Source: Batillaria attramentaria (lineage: Eukaryota; Mollusca; Gastropoda; Batillariidae). From it: a DNA stretch of 64,000 nt. The stretch is from contig JACVVK020000001.1 in assembly GCA_018292915.2 (NCBI GenBank), positions 3,437,501 through 3,501,500 on the forward strand, read 5' to 3'. The notes beneath the pieces were generated by a model. The model saw nothing but the letters and a program-made list of their open reading frames with translations, was not told the origin of the DNA and ran no database searches. Positions 57,815-64,000 of this stretch are shown piece after piece. Both the position numbers and the translations under genes were made by a program. How positions within the stretch are numbered: the stretch's first letter is position 1; each line of letters opens with the position of its first letter.

Positions 57815-58125
57815 GGGCCCGTATGTAAAACTCGAGGTTAATTTAACCCACGGCTACGGGCCCAACCCAGACTAGGACAAAAGAAACACCAAAACAAAAT
57901 TAATTTAAAAAAAGGAAGCGAAGAAAGAAAGACGAAAGTCCTTCTATAACGGCATAGGCACCTTGCTGGAATGGACCCGCTTCCTGCTTTAAAACAAACA
58001 AACAAACAAACAAACAAACAAACAAACAAACAAAAAAACCCAGAAAATTTAACCCCAGAGCTAGTTTGAGGTTAGACTCTAACCCGGGGCTAAACTCCCT
58101 AACCCTGACTTTTACATGCGGGCCC
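57815..58125. mobile_element. Inverted-repeat element, GGGCCCGTA family, copy 2
   Basis: Opposite orientation to the copy at 20125; contains the same GGAAGCGAAGAAAG and AATGGACCCGC internal parts. A (CAAA)n array (57993-58032) makes it longer. Confidence 0.85.
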
Positions 58126-58470
58126 AGAATGACTGAGGTTTAGGTCTAGGCCGGGGTCAGTTTGGGGCTGGGTTTGCGATATAAAAAAAAGAAAATAATG
58201 GCAAAAACAAACAAATAACACATGCTTGGTTCCCCCCGCCCCCTCCCCCTCCCCCTCCCCCAATAACAATGTGTACTACGGACACACTCATTATGCACTT
58301 AAGTCATACAACACGGAACCTTGTCCCGTTGTGCAGCAACATTCAATTTGAACCTTCCTCCTGAAGACTGGCAGCGGTGCGCGTTGCCTCGCATTCGCGT
58401 GGACAGAACCGTGTCAAACACGAACACCGTGTCAGTCGCGAAAATTCGTAGGAATTGTGGGGACTGGAAA

Positions 58471-58520
<50 letters not shown>

Positions 58521-58857
58521 GGGGAGGGACGCGGGGGGGGGGGGAAGCTACAAATTAAAAAAAAGTACTCGCTTGACGTTTTTAAGCCCACGTAAAGTCT
58601 TTACACATTTATTACTAATTCTTGGAATACTTGCGCCCAGATGTTTGGTTGGTTAGCTGGTTGTTTGGTTGGTTGATTGGTTGGTCGGCTGCTTGGTTGG
58701 CTGGTCCGTCTGTTGTGCTGTGTCTGTTAGTTTGTTGTTGTTGTTTTTGTTTTGTTGTTTTTGTTGTTGTTTTCAATACTTTCTCATTTGTTTGCTTGCT
58801 TTCTTGCTTCCTTGGCATAGCCATCGAAAGAGCACTCCTCTCTCTCTCTCTCTCCCT

Positions 58858-58930
<73 letters not shown>
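58471..58930. repeat. (GT)n 58471-58517 and (CT)n-(AC)n 58838-58930
   Basis: Between them lies a GTTG/GTTT-rich tract (58640-58800). No gene seen. Confidence 0.95.
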
Positions 58931-58934
<4 letters not shown>

Positions 58935-60175
58935 GAGAACTGGCTACTGGGTAAGTCAATAAATAAATTTTAATGCATCATATGTACAACCAATGCATTG
59001 ATCTGCACGAAACATAAAAAAGTATCCAAACTAAACAATCCCAAACTTCTTAAACCACCGAACTTGACTCAGCAGCACAAGGTTTACTGTGAAAAAGAGA
59101 GAGTTTGCGGGATATGGGACTGAGGTTCCGTTTCAGTTCCGTACAATGTCACATTGTCATATAATCTGGAAGTAAAAAAAAAAAAAATCGAACAACAGTT
59201 TAATTCTGTTTACATCCGAAGACCAAGGTAAATGTTCTATTGCACACACCCCGACCGCTGCCTGGCATGAACACATCATGAACTGACTAAAAACATGGCT
59301 CTTTGAGTTCCAAGAGAACACTTGTAAGGCACAGGAATGCAACAATCAGCAGTTAAATGCAATAACCGCTTTTTTTAAAGCGGTAAAAAAAATACACACT
59401 TCGTTTGAACACAACGAAAATCGTAAAATCTGGAAGCTCGGAATTCGAAGACAGGGAAAACAAACAGAAACATACTTCGTGAATACCAGTCCATCAGCTC
59501 TGAGAAACGAAAGCGTGTCAGTAAGTGACAGTTTTCACTCGTGACATAATACAGAAATGCGCGTCTGGGAAAAAGATTGTAATCTTCCATTCATCGCCGT
59601 TATCATTTCGTCAACCGGCTTACATATTGCCCTGCGAATAACGACTTCTCGCAAAATGTCGTTTTAACCGGAAAGGGTACCGCGAAAAAAAAGTGTCGAT
59701 ATATCAGGAATATAAGAGTTCCTTTCACATCCGGGTGGAACGAACTCAAAAAGGAAGACGGTTTAGTCGATTGATATTTCACGAGTCAGGTTATGTGTTT
59801 CAAATGGAGATCAAAGGCACACCTTTGGCCAAAAAAAAAAATAAATAAAAAAAATAAAAATAAAAAATAAAAGGTCAGAGCTTTGGGTATCCCCGTACAT
59901 TTAAAGAAATAAAGAAAACGACACGATTCATCAGCAGTTCAGTCAACATGAAATTACTACATACGTACACAACATGTTTTATCGATTAAAACGATGAATG
60001 AGTAAAGAATGAATTGGAAGCACTCTGGATTGGTTGTCATCCTGTTTTCTCAAGGATTGTGATGATAAAAAATACGAAGATTCACAGAACAATATACAGC
60101 AGCATGAGTCAATTACAGATGCGAACAATGCAACGGTAAATAGTCGCAAAATATTCCACAAGTGGTTCAGCAGTA

Positions 60176-60178
<3 letters not shown>
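58931..60178. other. Unassigned AT-rich sequence
   Basis: A-rich tract 59828-59872; nothing else recognised. Confidence 0.4.
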
Positions 60179-60239
<61 letters not shown>

Positions 60240-60275
60240 GTAGGCACGCACGATTATCGAATAGTCTATACAAAG

Positions 60276-60322
<47 letters not shown>

Positions 60323-60340
60323 GCACACACACGCACGTAG
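60179..60340. repeat. Two (AC)n arrays sharing a flank
   Basis: 60179-60238 and 60278-60325. Both are followed by GTAGGCACGCACGATTATCG or GTAGGCACACACACGATTAT, so the block was duplicated. Confidence 0.95.
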
Positions 60341-60774
60341 GCACACACACGATTATCGAATATTCTCGATTAATTATGACTAAGTCATAGCACGTTATCA
60401 CACAACTGGTCGAGTCATCATCGTCATAAATAGATTCAAGATTATAACGGTCCGCGAAGGCACAGTCCTCTTGCCTTCACAAACGTCGGCTGCGAAGACG
60501 ACATCATCAAAGTCTCCTTTAGAAAAAAGTTTTCTCGAGCGAAGAACGTATCAGCCATCAGCCAGAGTACAATGCGTCAGTCTCTCGAGCCAGCGTCAAA
60601 GAAGTTTCCACAAACCCATTTTCGGTGCGAAACATGGACTAAAATACTTGTATACTGGCCTGTCTTTTTCATTTGTTCACTTAACAGAAAAGTTTTTGCC
60701 ACTTTGCTAGGTCAAGCACCAAGGATTAAGTTCGCTGGCCATTATGCAGTGTGTTCACAATGTCTGTTGGCGAG

Positions 60775-60823
60775 GGTGGGTGGGTGGGTGTTTGGGAGTT
60801 TAACGTCCTTTTCCACCACATAC
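60775..60823 (-). mobile_element. SINE-A tail fragment (49 bp) with 13-bp target-site duplication
   Basis: Only the 3' tail was copied. GTCTGTTGGCGAG flanks it at 60762-60774 and 60824-60836. It shows what a severely 5'-truncated insertion looks like before any tandem amplification. Confidence 0.93.
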
Positions 60824-60836
60824 GTCTGTTGGCGAG

Positions 60837-61271
60837 AAACGCTTCTCGTGTCAGCTACAAGGCGACTTAAACTTTCAAATTAGAACATCGCATCATTCTT
60901 CTGTAGGTCTTTTTGACAGAAAATGCCCATTAAAAACAAAGAAAAAAATTAATAAATAAATAGTATGTTACTTCAGTTCAAACTTATCTTATTAAACTGA
61001 TCTTAAGTCCTCCGGAAATGAACGTTGAAAATTCACGGAAGATGATCCCGCGAAACGCTCTGGACTGTTCCTTGTTGTGCATCAGCGAAATGACCATAGA
61101 TCGCTAAGTGACGCAGTTAAGATGACATCACAGGAGACAAAAGTCCTCACAGATCCTCATTCGTCACAGAACATGATTAGCTCACGATTCAGATTGTCGT
61201 TTGAAAACAGGTCCTGGCAGTCAAAAATAAATCCTAAATTACTGACTAGATTTTTCAGGTTCGTGTCAGTC
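60837..61271. other. 3' flank of gene 2
   Basis: Probably includes the gene 2 3' UTR. No minus-strand AATAAA was found close to the stop. Confidence 0.4.
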
Positions 61272-62129
61272 TCAACTGTCCAGGTCTTCATGGTGAACGT
61301 CGTCGCTGGTACAGGACTCGAGGTCCATGCCGTGAGACAGGTCCGAGCCTCCCTCGCTACTGTGAATGTTGCGGAGCTTGACCTTGCGAGGATCCTCCCC
61401 CATCATCACGTCCTTCATAAAACCGATGTAGGTCATGGCCAGGCGCAGCGTCTCGATGCGCGACAGACGCTTCTCGTAGTTGAAGGCCGGCAGGCGCTTG
61501 CGGAGCTCGTCGAAGGCCGTGTTCAGGTGAAACATCCGGCGTCGCTCTCGGATGTTGGCGGCCTTCCTCTGGGCGTGAGACTGGACCCGCCTGCGCTTGG
61601 GTTTCCCGCTGGCGCCGGTGCTGCCGGACTGAGTGGTGGAGGATGAGGTGGACGACCCCCGGGACAGCCCCACCCCAGGGAGATACCGCTGGGCGGCAAG
61701 TGCGTTGACGTGGCTGGCGTCTTCCATGAGGCCCGGTGCGCTGTGCCAGAGGGCAGGAGCCGAATACAGGTCCGGAGCGGGCACTCCGGGGAAGGTGTGG
61801 TACAGCTGCACTTGAGCCAGGTCGGGTCTCTCCGCGGGAAAGCAATACAGAGCCGCAGGGTCCGAAGCTGCTGCTGCCGCTACTGCTGCTGCCGCTGCCG
61901 AACTCTGCTGCTGCCAGTCAAATTCTGAGTAGTAGTGCGTCGGGTGAGCGGAGCTGGGGAGGCCTCCGCCAGGGTACGCGGTCATCCCCGATGCTGAACT
62001 GTACGACATGTCTAGGAGGGTAGGGGGAGTGGAAGAGGACGGGGTGGTGGATGAGACAGCGGTGAGAGTGGTCAGGTTGGTGGTCTGGAAGGATTCATCC
62101 ACACGACGATCTTCAACAGCCACGTCCAT
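61272..62129 (-). CDS. Fer3-like (FERD3L/Nato3-type) bHLH transcription factor, gene 2
   Basis: Single open exon encoding 285 residues, with an ATG in good context (ACAATGG) and a TGA at 61272-61274. The N-terminus is Ser/Thr-rich, followed by a poly-Ala run around residues 78-89 and a Tyr/Pro-rich segment. A basic stretch KPKRRRVQ begins near residue 176 and the bHLH domain runs about 184-240, with [11 protein letters not shown] and [13 protein letters not shown]. The C-terminus (about 255-285) is Ser/Asp/His-rich. The domain matches gene 1 at about 45 of 62 positions, including YIGFM and the following DP motif, so I treat the two as paralogues. The family acts as nuclear E-box binders in neurogenesis; that is inferred here. 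No intron is seen after the bHLH domain, unlike gene 1. I could not identify a poly(A) signal or a 5' exon. Confidence 0.9.
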   Translation of the reverse strand: MDVAVEDRRVDESFQTTNLTTLTAVSSTTPSSSTPPTLLDMSYSSASGMTAYPGGGLPSSAHPTHYYSEFDWQQQSSAAAAAVAAAAASDPAALYCFPAERPDLAQVQLYHTFPGVPAPDLYSAPALWHSAPGLMEDASHVNALAAQRYLPGVGLSRGSSTSSSTTQSGSTGASGKPKRRRVQSHAQRKAANIRERRRMFHLNTAFDELRKRLPAFNYEKRLSRIETLRLAMTYIGFMKDVMMGEDPRKVKLRNIHSSEGGSDLSHGMDLESCTSDDVHHEDLDS

Positions 62130-62962
62130 TGTGAGGAAAGGTTATAAGTTGGGGAGAACAAAAGCTGGCCACTTCCGTGTCCCTGACAGTTTCGTACCAA
62201 GAGTATGGAAGACTCCTTCGGAGCTTCTATTACTAACACTTGTTGTTCATTCTTTTGCAGAAAGTCTGTTCTTCAGTGGGGAAAATTCAGCGCACGGTCT
62301 TAGACAGTAAACGCTGCAACCGGCTAGAGTCAGTTGTCAACACGGATGGGTAGTGTAGATCACTCGACAAAAACACAAAGTTTCGTTTCGTTTTCGTTTT
62401 GACGAGTCAATGGCAATAATTCAACTCTAACCTGAAACTGGTCACACCGATCAGCATCTGTCACCGGCAAGATCCCACCAAATGTCACCACACTGCAACA
62501 AGTGTTCGCTGGGAGCGAGAGAGACAGGCCGGCTGGAACGTGGCAGTTGGCAGGACTTTGAAAACGACAGCTTGCTTCTCTTAAACGTACGTCAGTATAC
62601 AGCAAACCGTTAGATGACAAGCGATGGAGGGGGAAGCTGCTGCTGCTACTGCTGGTGTCACCCGCTGTTGCACTTTGCTCCAACTGCTGCTGCTAGCTTC
62701 TGCCACAGGTGGCAAGCTGATGCCGTTTTATCTGACGACAGACACTGTGCTGTCACAAAAATTGCCGTTGAAAGTCAGTGGAGTTTTAGCTCTGCCACTT
62801 GTTGAACGGAATCCGTCCGGTCCGAAACGTTTGCGTCTGAAGTCAGTTTGTGGCAGCCAGGCACTGTCTGTCTGTCGCTGCGAATGGCTGCTCAGTCACT
62901 ACGCAGCGTGCTCGGCAAAGGTGGGCATTCTACAGGTGAGACATCCGAGCTGGGATTTTACA

Positions 62963-62969
62963 TTTTATA
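62963..62969 (-). promoter_or_regulatory. Candidate TATA box upstream of gene 2
   Basis: Reads TATAAAA on the minus strand, about 835 bases before the ATG. If used, the 5' UTR would be long or would contain an intron. Upstream lie an inverted CCAAT (ATTGG near 63143), a GC box and a CACGTGAC E-box (63200-63240). Motif evidence only. Confidence 0.25.
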
Positions 62970-63119
62970 CCTGGGTACCCCTCCCTTCTCCACCCCTGTC
63001 CCACCGCCTCGCCTCCCTTCCCTCCCTTCCCCCCAGTACCCCTCCCCATCCCCCAGCCCCACCCCTCCCCTAGGCTCGCGACAATCGGCCACCAAATCAT
63101 CGAACATATTGAAATTAAA

Positions 63120-63260
63120 ATGCGCCAGCCACGCGCCCCGCTATTGGTCACGAGCCACGCGAGCTGTGCCGTCAAACGTTAAGGGCCAGGGGTGACGACA
63201 ACCACGCGCCGGGGGCGGAGCCTCGAGCCGCCCACGTGACCGCCTCGGGCTGTCAATCAT
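63120..63260 (-). promoter_or_regulatory. GC-rich cluster: inverted CCAAT, GC box, CACGTG E-box, TGTCAATCA site
   Basis: Within 140 bases there is ATTGGTCACG, GGGGGCGGAGC, CCCACGTGACC and CTGTCAATCATGG. These resemble NF-Y, Sp1/KLF, USF/Myc-type and TALE/PBX-type sites. They lie about 1.0-1.1 kb upstream of gene 2 and could form a promoter or enhancer. Short motifs of this kind also occur by chance. Confidence 0.3.
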
Positions 63261-63299
63261 GGTTGGCACGAGCCGCTCACGCTTCGAGTGTCGTCGTAA

Positions 63300-64000
63300 A
63301 AAAAAAAAAACAAAAAAAAACACCCCCCCAAAAAAACTCTACCACGCTTGACTTGCTGCTAATGCGAGTGCTGTTTTTCTTGTTTAAGTATGGCTCAGTT
63401 ATTTGCTAGTGCTAACGGAACACTTGGACGGCAGGGTTGGTCGTCTTACACCTTCCTCGGTTTCATTTACTGCGCGGCAGTAGCCAGCGGCCCGCGCTGG
63501 CTTTCAGTCGTGCTATGACTGGAGGTGTCTGCGACTCACGCTAACCACAGACAAAGGGTGGAGGAGGGGCTGTGGGGTGGACAAAAGTTTGTGCGAAGAC
63601 GAGATTACTGGCAGAAGCAATACGCGACGTGGCTGTCACAATCGGGACGTGGCTGTCACAGTCACAGACAGAGGAAGGGGGTGGGGGGTGGGGGTGGAAA
63701 GAGTTTGGACAAGACCCACCCCCGACCTCCGCGTCAAGATAACGGTAGCTAGTGACAGTGCAGCGGTACCTGTGTACATGCGTACCTCCAACGCAGTCAG
63801 TAGTTGCGACTGCGGATAACGGGTTTAGCAATTGATCTTGACTGAGTTTGATCTGTATTTCTCTGAGATAAACGACCGAGAAGAAAGGGGAGGGGTAGAA
63901 TAGTGAACGTTTATGGATGTCGCTAAACTATATCATCTGACGTTATTTTTTTTAGTTATTTAAATTTAATGTGCTTTTATATCTTTTATAATATTTTGTC
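63300..64000. other. Right edge, unassigned
   Basis: A-run at 63297-63325; then no feature recognised. Confidence 0.4.

Overview
The window reads as nuclear DNA of an animal, most likely a mollusc (a gastropod would fit). This is an inference from three things: two Fer3-type bHLH genes, a dense mix of tRNA-derived SINEs and LINE fragments, and very long (GT)n/(AC)n arrays. There is no sign of bacterial gene organisation. I recognise only two host protein-coding genes, both on the minus strand and both encoding Fer3/FERD3L-type bHLH transcription factors. One lies near the left end (two exons, about 2.5-4.8 kb), the other near the right end (one open exon, 61.3-62.1 kb). Their bHLH domains match at about 45 of 62 positions by my hand count, so they look like an old local duplication now about 57 kb apart.

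The interval between them holds no gene that I recognise. It is a layered record of transposition: (i) a 3.3-kb RTE/CFDP2-like LINE (50550-53840) with a perfect 15-bp target-site duplication, broken by what looks like one extra A, plus a 5'-truncated relative at 23 kb; (ii) several 3' fragments of CR1/L2-like LINEs; (iii) about 18 copies or pieces of one tRNA-derived SINE (here 'SINE-A'), some with exact target-site duplications, and at least seven further tRNA-headed repeat types; (iv) several inverted-repeat (MITE-like) families, including a 393-bp foldback element between TTAA sites and two small TTAA-ended hairpins with shared arm sequence; (v) minisatellites with units of about 48, 61, 80 and 155 bp; (vi) dozens of microsatellites.

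By region: 1-1757 two minisatellites; 2548-4791 Fer3-like gene 1, its intron carrying a LINE fragment; 4.8-9.4 kb flanking repeats; 9.4-10.5 kb a 155-bp tandem array and a perfect 92-bp palindrome; 11-21 kb SINEs, MITEs and microsatellites; 22.2-22.8 kb a minisatellite built from a SINE tail; 23-50 kb nested repeats, with a MITE-filled site at 29.5-30.3 kb and its empty paralogue at 35.2-35.5 kb; 50.5-53.9 kb the near-intact LINE; 54-60.8 kb more SINEs and MITEs; 61.3-62.1 kb Fer3-like gene 2, with a candidate promoter region to about 63.3 kb.

The most notable points are the way SINEs and MITEs seem to seed tandem arrays and palindromes, the LINE whose stop codon is formed by its own 3' tail repeat, a partial match to an HDV-like ribozyme layout at that LINE's 5' end, and the different exon structure of the two bHLH paralogues at the same position after the bHLH domain. 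All family assignments were made by eye, without any database search.
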